Notes under the pieces: generated by a model
What the model was told of the DNA's origin: nothing
Seen by the model: the letters and a program-made list of their open reading frames with translations, nothing else
Database searches by the model: none
Assembly: GCA_020635275.1 (NCBI GenBank)
Contig: JACKAA010000005.1
Location: forward strand, 229,172 to 293,171
DNA: 64,000 nt
Reading direction: 5' to 3'
Origin: Ignavibacteriales bacterium
Lineage (GTDB): Bacteria; Bacteroidota; Ignavibacteria; Ignavibacteriales; Melioribacteraceae
Translations under genes and position numbers: made by a program
Part shown: piece by piece, positions 53,174 to 63,700 of the stretch
Numbering within the stretch: the first letter of the stretch is position 1
How the letters are laid out: each line of letters starts with the position of its first letter

Positions 53174-55996
53174 GTGTGTACTAAATTGAAATTTTTTACG
53201 TTTCTTGTGATTGTATTTAGTTTAACAATACTACAAAATAATACTCTTTCTCAAACAACTGGTAAAATAATGGGCAGTGTTGTTGACTCAGAAACCGGAA
53301 CGCCCCTTCCTTTTGCAAATATTATTATTGAAGGCACAACAATTGGTGCTGCCACTGATATGAATGGAGAATATTTTATCCTAAATGTAACCCCTGGCAA
53401 ATATACTTTGCGTGCTCAAATGATGGGGTATGAGGCACAAATTATAGAGGGAGTAATTGTTTCAGTTAATAGAACTTCTAATATTGATGTTAAACTTCGT
53501 GAAACAGTTTTAGAAGGTGAAGAAGTAGTTGTTGTTGCAAATAAGCTATCTATTAAAAAGGATCAAACCAGTTCAGTAAAAAACGTTTCATCTGAGCAGA
53601 TTGAAATGCTGCCTGTTGAAGATTTAGATCAGGTTATTGCAATGCAGGCCGGTGTTGTTGATGGTCACTTCCGTGGCGGACGACTTACTGAGGTATCCTA
53701 TTTAGTTGATGGTATGCAGGTTAATGAAGCTTTTGGAGGTACTGATAAAACTGTATCAATCGAAAAAGAAGCCGCTCAAGATTTGGAAGTTATTACTGGT
53801 ACATTTAATGCTGAGTATGGCAGAGCTATGAGCGGTATTGTAAATGTTGTTACTAAAGATGGTGGTAATCAATATAAAGCTTCTTTTTCATCTCATGTAT
53901 CTAATTTTTATACAGCCAATTCAGATGTTTTTATTGGATTAAGCAATACTGAATTTGCAAGAAATCAAGATTATAAATTACAGTTAGAAGGGCCGGTAAT
54001 TCCTGATTTAATAACATTTTTTACAAATTTTAGATATCAAAAATCTCTTGGTCATATTAACGGTATTAGAAGATTTAATGTTGATGATTACAGCAATGCA
54101 ACTGATGCAAATAAATTTGGAGTAAACACACCTTGGGATTTCGATTTTAACGGACAAACTTATTATTCAGAACATACAGGTGATGGTGAATATGTTCCCA
54201 TAAATACTAATTTAGATTATTCAGGTATGGGAAAACTAACTTTCAATATTTCTACAGATCTAAAAGCTTCAGTTATGGGGACTTTAAATTATTCCGAAAC
54301 TCCGAATAGCGGTCACGTATATAAATACAAACCTGATGGAAGAGCAACATTTCATAATGATTCAAAAATGGGAATGTTTCAATTGAATCATTTTCTTTCA
54401 AACAGTGCATTCCATGATCTTAAATTATCTTACGTTGATAATCATCAGTATTCATGGTTATATGAAGATCCATTTGATCCAAGATATGTGCATGCAGGTT
54501 ATGGCGGCGGAATGGGCGGATTTTCAACCGGTGGACAGGATCGAGGTCATTCAGAAAGAAAATTGATTGATTTAAATGCCAAGTATGATCTTGTTTGGCA
54601 GGTAAATACTTCTCATGCTATAAAAACCGGATTTTTATATACACATCATACTGTTGAGAACTTACCAATTTTAACTCAAAATGCATTAAGAGGAACACCA
54701 TTAGCTCAATTAAACTGGTATAATGAAAACACCGGTAAAGTTGAATTTTATCCTTATCAAACAGAGCTCTATCCAGATGATGCAATTGAAATGGATAGAT
54801 ATAAAAAACAACCATTTGAATTCTCAGCATATATTCAAGATAAGATGGAATTTGATGAGATGGTAATAAATTTAGGTTTGAGATATGATTATTTTAATCC
54901 TAATACAACATATCCATCGCAAAGAAGAAATCCTGCTAATCAATTGTTGTTCTATCAGTTAGATGAAAATGATAATATAATGTATGATGATAACGGTAAT
55001 CCTATATTAGATAGTGAAAGAATGTCATCTTATCCAAAAGCACCAGCTCAATTTCAATTGAGTCCAAGATTTGGATTATCATATACTTTAGGAAGTGCAG
55101 CTGTACTTCACTTTAGTTATGGACATTTTTTCCAAATGCCTCCGCTTTATACATTATATAGTAATTATAGAAATTTAATTCCAACCGGTGATTTTCAAAC
55201 TGTTCAAGGTAATCCACTGATTAAAGCTGAAAAAACAGTCAGTTATGAAATGGGAATTTGGCAGGAACTATTACCAAATATGGGATTGGAATTATCAGTT
55301 TATTATAAAGATATTTATGATTTATTAAGTGCAGTTGTTTATACTACATATAATCAAATTAAATATGGTCTATACAGTAACAAAGATTACGGTAATGCAA
55401 AAGGTTTTGAAATGAAATTTGATTATTTAATGGGTCCATTTTCATTATATGCAAATTATACTCTGCAATATACAAGAGGTAATGCTGATGATCCTACAAC
55501 AACATATAGCAGATTAGGTCAAAGTTTAGATCCGGTTCCTTATTTAGTACCGCTAAATTGGGATCAAAGACATACAGCTAACATTAGTTTGGGTTACAAC
55601 CAAGAAGATTTTGGAGTGACTTTGACTGGTTATCTAAATTCTGGAAGACCATATACTTTTACTCCGGTCTCAATAAGTCCTTTAGCAAAACAAACTTTGT
55701 ATCCAAATAATTCTGAACGACCTACAACATATACCATTGATTTATCCGGACATTATGATTTTGATATAGGTGATGTTGGTAAACTAAGATTCTATTTGTC
55801 AGTATATAATTTACTTGATAGAAAGAACGAACTTTCTGTTAACTCTACAACTGGCCGTGCTTATACTGCAATTGTTTACCCAGTTGATTTTGCTACTTTT
55901 ATTAGCAATTATAATGACATTTATGATTCAATTCAAAACCCTTATATGTATTCTGCTCCAAGGGAAATTAAAATTGGTATCGGACTAGTATTGTAA
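53174..55996 (+). CDS. TonB-dependent outer-membrane receptor with carboxypeptidase-regulatory-like domain
   Basis: 940 residues from GTG. A signal peptide (~1-27, ending TLSQ) is followed by a carboxypeptidase-regulatory-like domain (~29-112; GSVVDSETGTPLPFANIIIE, ATDMNGEYFILNVTPGKYTL), a plug (~120-230; VSYLVDGMQVNE, TGTFNAEYGRAMSGIVNVVT) and a 22-strand-type barrel ending in the aromatic-rich REIKIGIGLVL. Such receptors import ligands using TonB energy. The size is close to SusC-like receptors, but no SusD partner follows; instead a PorV-like barrel and two giant secreted proteins do. The ligand is unknown; an oligosaccharide or a metal chelate are both possible. Confidence 0.88.
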   Translation: MCTKLKFFTFLVIVFSLTILQNNTLSQTTGKIMGSVVDSETGTPLPFANIIIEGTTIGAATDMNGEYFILNVTPGKYTLRAQMMGYEAQIIEGVIVSVNRTSNIDVKLRETVLEGEEVVVVANKLSIKKDQTSSVKNVSSEQIEMLPVEDLDQVIAMQAGVVDGHFRGGRLTEVSYLVDGMQVNEAFGGTDKTVSIEKEAAQDLEVITGTFNAEYGRAMSGIVNVVTKDGGNQYKASFSSHVSNFYTANSDVFIGLSNTEFARNQDYKLQLEGPVIPDLITFFTNFRYQKSLGHINGIRRFNVDDYSNATDANKFGVNTPWDFDFNGQTYYSEHTGDGEYVPINTNLDYSGMGKLTFNISTDLKASVMGTLNYSETPNSGHVYKYKPDGRATFHNDSKMGMFQLNHFLSNSAFHDLKLSYVDNHQYSWLYEDPFDPRYVHAGYGGGMGGFSTGGQDRGHSERKLIDLNAKYDLVWQVNTSHAIKTGFLYTHHTVENLPILTQNALRGTPLAQLNWYNENTGKVEFYPYQTELYPDDAIEMDRYKKQPFEFSAYIQDKMEFDEMVINLGLRYDYFNPNTTYPSQRRNPANQLLFYQLDENDNIMYDDNGNPILDSERMSSYPKAPAQFQLSPRFGLSYTLGSAAVLHFSYGHFFQMPPLYTLYSNYRNLIPTGDFQTVQGNPLIKAEKTVSYEMGIWQELLPNMGLELSVYYKDIYDLLSAVVYTTYNQIKYGLYSNKDYGNAKGFEMKFDYLMGPFSLYANYTLQYTRGNADDPTTTYSRLGQSLDPVPYLVPLNWDQRHTANISLGYNQEDFGVTLTGYLNSGRPYTFTPVSISPLAKQTLYPNNSERPTTYTIDLSGHYDFDIGDVGKLRFYLSVYNLLDRKNELSVNSTTGRAYTAIVYPVDFATFISNYNDIYDSIQNPYMYSAPREIKIGIGLVL

Positions 55997-56031
55997 TTTT
56001 TATAATAGTGAAATTTATTAAGGAATTAGAA

Positions 56032-57096
56032 ATGAAAAAAAATGTTTACTTATTAGTATTAACCATTGGATTCATTTTATTTATAAATCCCAATTTACAC
56101 GCTCAAAAGCCATATAGAATTGGTACCACAAGTGCAAATTTTCTTGAACTTGGATTTGGCGGAGCTGCATTATCTATGGGTGATAGTTATGTAAGTATGG
56201 TTAATGATGTTTCTGCTATATATTGGAATCCTGCTGGTTTGGGATATCTTAAGAAAAATGAATTAATGGTAATGCATCAGCCATGGTTTGCAGATATTAA
56301 TTCTTCGTTCGTAGGACTAGGCTATGTAGATGATTATTTAGGAACATTTGGACTTGGGTTAACATTCGTTAGTTATGGAAGCGAAGAAGTTACTTCAATG
56401 TTATCACAAGAGGGAACAGGTGAAAAATTTGATGGACTAGATTTAAGCCTTAGTATTTCGTATGGAAGAAAACTAGCCGATTGGTTCTCATTTGGAGTTT
56501 CAGGTAAATATATTACTTCCAGAATTTGGCATGAAACAGCCAGTGCTGTTGCTTTTGATTTGGGAGCTATTGTTAATACTTCATTTCTTTCTTGGACCGG
56601 CAGTAAAGAAAATGGTATGAAAATAGGCATGAGTATTTCTAATTATGGAACGCGAATGCAATATGATGGAATTGACTTAAAGAGACCAATTGATGAAGCT
56701 CCTGACGAAGGTGGAAACTTTGCCTATGTGCCTGCCAGATACGAAACATCCGGATGGGAATTACCATTGATTTTTAGAATTGGTATTTCTAGTTATGTAA
56801 TTTATTCAGAAAACAATAAGTTTTTATTATCAGTTGATGCTTTACATCCAAATAATAATAGTGAACATATAAATATCGGCGGTGAATATTTATTTACACT
56901 TCCAGGTGTTGGAACGTTTGCTTTAAGAAGCGGTTACAAAGGTTTAATGATGGTTGATTCACAATATGGGTGGTCGTTTGGTGCAGGATTTCTAGTAAAT
57001 TATTTAGGCAACAATAATATTAAAATTGACTATGCATACAGAGATATTGGTTTATTAGGAAATGTTCATGCATATACATTTAGTATTACCTTTTAA
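56032..57096 (+). CDS. PorV/UPF0164-like outer-membrane barrel protein
   Basis: 354 residues from the ATG at 56032, which has AAGGA upstream and gives a proper signal peptide (KKNVYLLVLTIGFIL, cleavage near HAQ). A GTG at 56008 in frame is less likely. The mature part begins with a stretch typical of PorV/PorQ-type proteins: FLELGFGGAALSMGDSYV, then DVSAIYWNPAGLGYL. Alternating beta strands continue to the C-terminus (YAYRDIGLLGNVHAYTFSITF). PorV shuttles type IX cargo to the attachment complex at the surface. Placement between a TonB receptor and two giant secreted proteins suggests a dedicated PorV-like partner for those proteins. Whether it is the true PorV of the cell cannot be said. Confidence 0.72.
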   Translation: MKKNVYLLVLTIGFILFINPNLHAQKPYRIGTTSANFLELGFGGAALSMGDSYVSMVNDVSAIYWNPAGLGYLKKNELMVMHQPWFADINSSFVGLGYVDDYLGTFGLGLTFVSYGSEEVTSMLSQEGTGEKFDGLDLSLSISYGRKLADWFSFGVSGKYITSRIWHETASAVAFDLGAIVNTSFLSWTGSKENGMKIGMSISNYGTRMQYDGIDLKRPIDEAPDEGGNFAYVPARYETSGWELPLIFRIGISSYVIYSENNKFLLSVDALHPNNNSEHINIGGEYLFTLPGVGTFALRSGYKGLMMVDSQYGWSFGAGFLVNYLGNNNIKIDYAYRDIGLLGNVHAYTFSITF

Positions 57097-57141
57097 ACTA
57101 AGATAAGAAAATAATTTCTAGAAATAGGTACAGATTATAAA

Positions 57142-60100
57142 ATGAAAATAAATATAAATATAATTCCGCTTTCACTATTATTGATAATGATTTTCTCTAT
57201 TAATATGTTTGCCCAAAGTCGTCCATATGAAGGACCTGATGATCCTGCAGGTGATATTGCAGCTGAACGTACCGGATGGATGAGTGGAAATCGTGTTTTA
57301 ATGTTCTATAGAAATACAACCGAAATTGCTGATCATCAAACCTGGTTTGTTAACAAATGGCCAAATACTCTTGACGGTACAAAGATGCATGATGGTATTT
57401 GTTTACTAATTGGAGCAAGGGTTTTTCTTGAAAATGATTCAATACCAGTTACAAATCTTGGTGAAATTGCTACAAGAACGGACTTAGATACATTATATTA
57501 TTGTCAATCCAGTTACCGTGAACATATGGATAAAGATCCTACCGGAACAATTGAATGGGGTTTGTATCCTGTTTTTGGATATTTCAATGAGTTAAGTGAA
57601 ACTCCTGCAATGAGTAACTTACCTGAATCATGGCCTCCTTTGGGTTGGCCTGCATTTGGAGATGAATTAATATGGCCCAAAGAATGGAATGGCAGATTTG
57701 GGCGCGGAGTTATGAAAGCTGATCAAGAATGTTATTTTGTGGTTAATGATGCCCACGATCAAGAATATTTAGGGGCAGAGGATACTGTTAAGTATTACCC
57801 AAGAAGAATTTATGGATCAAACGGTGAAGTTTTTTCTGATGTAAAAATTGGTGATAAAAAAACTGATGTCACTATTCAAAAAGGTTTACCTTGGGGTGGT
57901 TTAGGTATTAGAGTTCAGGCAAGAGGATTTCAATGGAGTCATCCGGCTGTACAAGATGCAATCTTCTGGGAATATGGAATAGCTAATGTTTCTGAATATG
58001 ATCTTCCTAACATGTACTTTGGATTATACACCGATAATGCTGTTGGTGGAGAATCCTCTGACGGTGCAGATGATATTGCATATTATAACCTTGAATTAAA
58101 TATGTGTTATTCTTGGGATTTGGATGGTATTCCAGTTGGAGGAGGTAAAGCTCCAGGTGTTTATGGTTTAGCTTTCCTTGAAAGCCCTGGTATTATTGAT
58201 GGTGAAGATAATGATAGAGATGGACTAATTGATGAAAGAAGAGATAATGATGCAACTCAAAAAATTGGACCTTATGAAGGTATTTCAAATTTGGCTGATT
58301 TCTTGAATTTTTATAGTCTAAGTGAAAGCGATTTGAAAGAACATTGGGATGCTGATGAAGATCAGGATTGGAGTGATTGGAAGGATACAAACGGAAATGG
58401 TAAATATGATGATGGTGAAGATTTGGGTGATGATGTTGGATTAGATGGTGTTGGTCCTTCAGATCTAAATTATTTCGGTCCAGATGAAGATGGAACAGAG
58501 GCTAATCATAGACCAGATAGAAAGGAAGGTATAGCTGAACCAAACTTTGCTGAAACTGACATTAGTGAATCAGATATGGTTGGTTTAGGTTCATTTAAAT
58601 ATATTTTTAATTGGGGACGTGACTTTTTTGGTGTTGGCGGTGATGAAAACCTATGGCACTTACATACAGAACCATCTGAAACTAATCTGCAGTTTGCAGA
58701 AGCGCAAATGGAACCAAGAAACTTTGTTGAACAATTTGCCTCTGGGGTATTTGAGCTTAAAAAAGGTTTAACAGAAAGAATTTCTATGTCAGAATTACAT
58801 GCATATGAAAATTTATCAGGCTTAAACTCAGAAGAACATAAAGCTCCAGCATTATTTGAATTGAAAAGGTTGGTTCAGTTAATATATGAAACTGATTACC
58901 GTTTTGCTCAACCTCCTTTAATGCCAACAATGGTTGCTAATCCAAGTGATGGTAAAGTTTATTTAAGTTGGGATGATAAAGCCGATATTTTTACTCGGGA
59001 AGCATTTGCAAAAAATGTTAATGATTTTGAAGGATATAAACTTTATAGATCAACAGATCCATATCTTGAAGATGCAACTACTATTACAAATGGTTTTGGA
59101 TCTCCAACTTTGAAAGATCCAATTTTTGAATGTGATATTATTGATGATAGAAAAGGATTTGCAAATTATGGTACAATAAATGGAATTCAGTATTGGTTAG
59201 GAGATGATAGCGGTATCAGACATTCTTTTATTGATAGTGAAGTTCAGAATGGCAGAACCTACTATTATGTTTTAGTAGCTTATGATTACGGTTTGCCAGA
59301 TAGAGAAATTGGTCCTACTGAAAATACTTTTATTCTTGAGATTGATGAAAACGAAAATATTAGAAGAGTATCTCCAAACGTAGCTGTAGTTAAACCGCAC
59401 CAATTTTCTGCAGGTTATCCAAATGCTGGAGAAGCTAATATTCAAGAAAGAACAACGGCTGCTAATTTTATTAAATTTGATGTCGATTTGTTTGATCCAA
59501 ATAAAATTAAAAATGGACATACCTATAAATTAAAATTAGATGTACATGCAGATAGTTATGCTGAAACAAATGAAAGATTAAGAAGTCCATATGATATAAA
59601 ATATTATAATGATGGAATCAGAGTTTATAATGTTACTGAGGGCGACTCTTTAGTTTATCATGAAACAAGATATGACTTATCAGGAACAAATTTTGATACT
59701 CTAGATGTTTATGGAATTAGTGCTCTTACAAATGAAAGGGAAATTGTAACGAATTTAATTGAAGGTTTAAGACTTCGCATGCGATTAATCCCTTTAACAT
59801 ATCCTGAATTAAATGAAGAAAATACAGGATGGGTTGAAGGTGAATCTAACATGAATATTTTGTTAGGACCAAAATATCAGTATTTCCCTTGGCATTATGA
59901 AATTGTATGGAATGAACCGGGAGTTTATGATACAACCCGAACAAATTTTATTCTTAAAAAATTAGAAGATTATCAAGGAAATGAAATTGCTAAAGCAAAT
60001 ACACTTTTAGATCAACAATTTAATTTCCACATATTAAATAAAACATTTTTAGATAGCACTGGCAATTATCCCAAAATGGATTTGCTAGTTCATGATATAA

Positions 60101-60714
60101 ATGGTAATGGTGTTTACGATTGGAAAGAAGATCAAATATTAGTAGGTGATGCAAAATTTGATGTTTTGACAAAATTAACTTTATGGACCGGAACTATACT
60201 TGCTATTGATTTCAGCAATATTGCAAGTGAAGACCAATTACCTAAACCAAATGATGTTTACAGAATTGACTTTAAACGTGGTTTTCATGATACGGATTCT
60301 ATAATGTTTACTGTAACCGGAATTACCGATGAACTAGATGCTGATAAATTAGCAGAGGATATGGAAAATATCAAAGTAGTTCCAAATCCTTATGTAATGA
60401 CTAATACAATGGAAGGTGCAGTTGCTAATTGGCAACGAAACCAGAAGAGACAGATAATGTTTACACATATACCGGCACAGTGTAAGATAAGTATCTTTAC
60501 ATTGAGTGGCGTATTAGTAGATGAAATTGATGTAGATAATTCAGTGGCCCAAAGAGAAAATTCATGGGATTTAAATTCAGAGGCAAACGGAACAGCACAT
60601 TGGGATTTAAGAAGCAGTGAAGGTTTGGAAATAGCAGCTGGATACTACCTGTATCATGTTGAATCTAAAAAAACTGGCGATGTAAAAATTGGAAAGTTTG
60701 CTATAATCAAATAA
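57142..60714 (+). CDS. Giant secreted calcium-rich protein, paralogue A
   Basis: 1190 residues with a signal peptide (ending NMFAQ). No enzyme family is recognised. The first ~590 residues contain RPYEGPDDPAGDIAAERTGW and aromatic motifs such as FGRGV and WEYGIANVSEYD. Two clusters of Asp/Asn/Gly near 353-370 (DGEDNDRDGLIDERRD) and ~405-430 (DTNGNGKYDDGEDLGDD), and a third near 980, look like EF-hand/dockerin-type calcium loops. Residues ~594-730 resemble a fibronectin type III domain (VYLSWDD, FEGYKLYRS, RTYYYVLVAYDYG). The end (~1077-1190; KVVPNPYV, ISIFTLSGVLVDEIDV, GYYLYHVESKKTGDVKIGKF) is a type IX/FlgD-like sorting region. It is probably exported through the type IX system and placed on the surface. 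Function unknown. Confidence 0.7.
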   Translation: MKININIIPLSLLLIMIFSINMFAQSRPYEGPDDPAGDIAAERTGWMSGNRVLMFYRNTTEIADHQTWFVNKWPNTLDGTKMHDGICLLIGARVFLENDSIPVTNLGEIATRTDLDTLYYCQSSYREHMDKDPTGTIEWGLYPVFGYFNELSETPAMSNLPESWPPLGWPAFGDELIWPKEWNGRFGRGVMKADQECYFVVNDAHDQEYLGAEDTVKYYPRRIYGSNGEVFSDVKIGDKKTDVTIQKGLPWGGLGIRVQARGFQWSHPAVQDAIFWEYGIANVSEYDLPNMYFGLYTDNAVGGESSDGADDIAYYNLELNMCYSWDLDGIPVGGGKAPGVYGLAFLESPGIIDGEDNDRDGLIDERRDNDATQKIGPYEGISNLADFLNFYSLSESDLKEHWDADEDQDWSDWKDTNGNGKYDDGEDLGDDVGLDGVGPSDLNYFGPDEDGTEANHRPDRKEGIAEPNFAETDISESDMVGLGSFKYIFNWGRDFFGVGGDENLWHLHTEPSETNLQFAEAQMEPRNFVEQFASGVFELKKGLTERISMSELHAYENLSGLNSEEHKAPALFELKRLVQLIYETDYRFAQPPLMPTMVANPSDGKVYLSWDDKADIFTREAFAKNVNDFEGYKLYRSTDPYLEDATTITNGFGSPTLKDPIFECDIIDDRKGFANYGTINGIQYWLGDDSGIRHSFIDSEVQNGRTYYYVLVAYDYGLPDREIGPTENTFILEIDENENIRRVSPNVAVVKPHQFSAGYPNAGEANIQERTTAANFIKFDVDLFDPNKIKNGHTYKLKLDVHADSYAETNERLRSPYDIKYYNDGIRVYNVTEGDSLVYHETRYDLSGTNFDTLDVYGISALTNEREIVTNLIEGLRLRMRLIPLTYPELNEENTGWVEGESNMNILLGPKYQYFPWHYEIVWNEPGVYDTTRTNFILKKLEDYQGNEIAKANTLLDQQFNFHILNKTFLDSTGNYPKMDLLVHDINGNGVYDWKEDQILVGDAKFDVLTKLTLWTGTILAIDFSNIASEDQLPKPNDVYRIDFKRGFHDTDSIMFTVTGITDELDADKLAEDMENIKVVPNPYVMTNTMEGAVANWQRNQKRQIMFTHIPAQCKISIFTLSGVLVDEIDVDNSVAQRENSWDLNSEANGTAHWDLRSSEGLEIAAGYYLYHVESKKTGDVKIGKFAIIK

Positions 60715-60783
60715 AATAGAAATTATTAGCAATAAATTTAGAGTTAAACAAAAATTCACCTATTTTGATTTAAAGGGATAGTG

Positions 60784-63700
60784 ATGAGAAAAACAAAATT
60801 TTTAATATTTATTATATCGATTTTAATTTCAAGTAATGTATACTCCCAAAGTCGACCTTACGAAGGTCCGGATGATCCTGCAGGAGATATAGCGGCAGAA
60901 AGAACTGGCTGGATGAACGGAAATCGTGTATTAATGTTTTATAGAAATACAACAGAAATTGCAGATCATGTTAGTTGGTTCGTTAACAAGTGGCCAAATA
61001 CCTTAGAAGGTACCAAAATGCATGATGGAATTTGTTTGCTTTTGGGTGCTAGAGTATTTGTTGAAAATGATTCAATTCCGGTTACAGATCCAGCAGAAAT
61101 TGCTTCAAGAACTGATCTTGATACATTATATTATTGCCAGTCAAGTTACCGTGAACATATGGATAAAAACAACGCTGGTACTGTAGAGTGGGGTTTATAT
61201 CCTGTGTTTGGTTATTTTAATGAGCAAAGTGAAACACCTGCAATGAGCAACTTACCTGAATCTTGGCCACCTTTAGGCTGGCCGGCAGCAGGCAATGAAT
61301 TAATTTGGCCAAAAGAATGGAATGGTAGATTTGGTAGAGGTGTTACAAAAGCTGATCTTGAGTGCTTCTTTGTTGTAAATGATGCTCAAGATCAAGAATA
61401 TCTGGGACCAAATGCACCGCTAAAATATTTTCCGCGCCGTATTTATGGATCTGATGGAACAATAATTTCAGATTTAAGAATAGGCGATAAAAAGTCAGAT
61501 GTAACAATACAACGTGGTATGCCTTCTGGCGGTATTGGAATTAGAGTGCAGGTTAGAGGATTTCAATGGAGCAATCCGGCAGTTCAAGATGCAATATTTT
61601 GGGAATATGGAATTGCTAATGTTTCTGAATATGATATACCCGGAATGTATTTTGGTATGTATACAGATAATGCTGTTGGTGGTGAATCTTCCGAAGGTGC
61701 TGACGATATAGCCTTTTTTAATAAAGAATTAAATATGTGCTATTCATGGGATTTGGATGGTATTCCGGTTGGAGGCGGTAAGGAGCCTGGAGTATATGGT
61801 TTAGCATTTCTTGAAAGTCCAGGTGTTGCTGATGATGGTGAAGACAATGATAATGACGGATTGACTGATGAAAAAAGAGATAATGATGCAACTCAAAAAA
61901 TTGGACCTTATGAAGGTATTACAAATTTAGCAGATTTTTTAAAATTTTATAGTTTGAAAGAGAGTGACTTAAAAGAACATTGGGATGCAGATGAAGATCA
62001 AGATTGGCAAGATTGGAATGATGCAAATGGGAATGGAAAATATGATGATGGTGAAGAGATTGGAGATGATGTGGGATTGGATGGTGTAGGACCGGTTGAT
62101 TTAAATTATTTTGGTCCGGATGCAGATGGAACCGAAGCCAACCATAAACCAGATAGAAAAGAAGGAATAGCTGAACCAAATTTTGCTGAGACAGATGTAA
62201 GTGAATCAGATATGCTTGGATTAACTTCTTTCAAATATATTTTTAATTGGGGCCGTGATTTTTACGGAGTTGGTGGAGATGAAAATCTTTGGCATCTTCA
62301 TACTGAACCAACTGAAACTAATCCGCAATTTGCAGAAGCTCAAATGGAACCAAGAAACTTTGTTGAGCAATTTGCATCTGGCGTATTTGAATTAAAGAAA
62401 GGGCAAACTGAACGTATCTCGATGTCTGAACTTCATGCATATGAAAATTTGGCTGGTTTAAATTCTGATACACATGACGCTCCGGCTTTGTTCGAATTAA
62501 AAAGAATAGTACAAGCTATATATGAAACAGATTACCGATTTGCGCAACCTCCGTTGATGCCGACCTTAGTTGCTAATCCAAGTGACAGCAAAGTTTATTT
62601 AAGCTGGGATGATAGAGCTGATAAGTTTACAAGAGAATCATTTGCAAAAAATATTAATGATTTTGAAGGTTATAAACTATTTAGATCTACAGAACCTTAT
62701 TTTGCTGATCCTACAATTATTACTGATGGATACGGAACACCAACTTTGAAAAAGGCAATTTATCAATGTGATTTGATTGATGATAAGTATGGATTTGCAA
62801 ATTATGGAGAGATAAACGGAATACAGTATTATTTAGGAAATGATAAGGGAATTACTCATTCATTTATTGACAACACTGTACAAAACGGCAGAACTTATTA
62901 TTATGTGCTGGTAGCTTATGATTACGGTTTACCAGATAGAAATATATCACCGTCAGAAAATATTTTTGTTTTGGAGATAGATGAGAATGAAGAGATAAAA
63001 AGAATATCGAAGAATGTTGCAATTGTTCAGCCGCATCAGCTTTCAGCAGGTTACCCAAGTGAAGGAGCAAGTATAGAAGGTATGACAGATGCAGCACAAA
63101 ATATTAATCTACAAGTAGATTTATTTGATCCAAATAAGATAAAGAATGGTCATACTTATAAACTAAAAATGAATGTTGTAGAATTTGGACATGCGGAAAC
63201 TGATACAAAAATTCAAAGCCCTTATGATATAAGATATTATAACAATGAGATTCAAGTTTATGATGTAACTATGGGAGATTCATTAGTTTATCTAGAGACT
63301 AAAAATGATGTATCTGGATCAAACTTTGACTCATTAGAAGCTCAAGGTATTGTTGCATTGACATCTGAGCGTGAAATAGTAACTGAATTATTTGAGGGAT
63401 TACGTTTAAGAATGAAAATGCCTACTGTATTACCAAGAATTAATTGGGATAACACAGGCTGGGTTGATGGATCATCGGCAATAAACATAAACTTAAGTCA
63501 AAAATACCAATATTTCCCATGGCATTATGAAATTATATGGAATGATCCTGGAGTATATGATACAACAAGAACAAATCTAATATTGAAGAAGCTTGAAGAC
63601 CATCAAGGATATGAGATAGATAAAGACAATACACTACTAGATCACAAATTTAATTTTCATGTAATTAATAAAACATTTTTAGATAGCACTGGAAATTATC

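Noticed and set aside
56008..56031. GTG start at 56008 for the PorV-like gene
   Set aside because: It adds a charged MKFIKELE segment before the signal peptide, while ATG 56032 has AAGGA upstream and a normal signal peptide.
61514..61711. A 65-codon frame inside paralogue B
   Set aside because: It is an out-of-frame shadow of the giant gene that runs from 60784 to the window end.
61919..62179. His/Leu-rich minus-strand frames opposite the Asp-rich loops (also 58193-58390)
   Set aside because: They are antisense readings of GAT-rich codons in the calcium loops of the giant genes.
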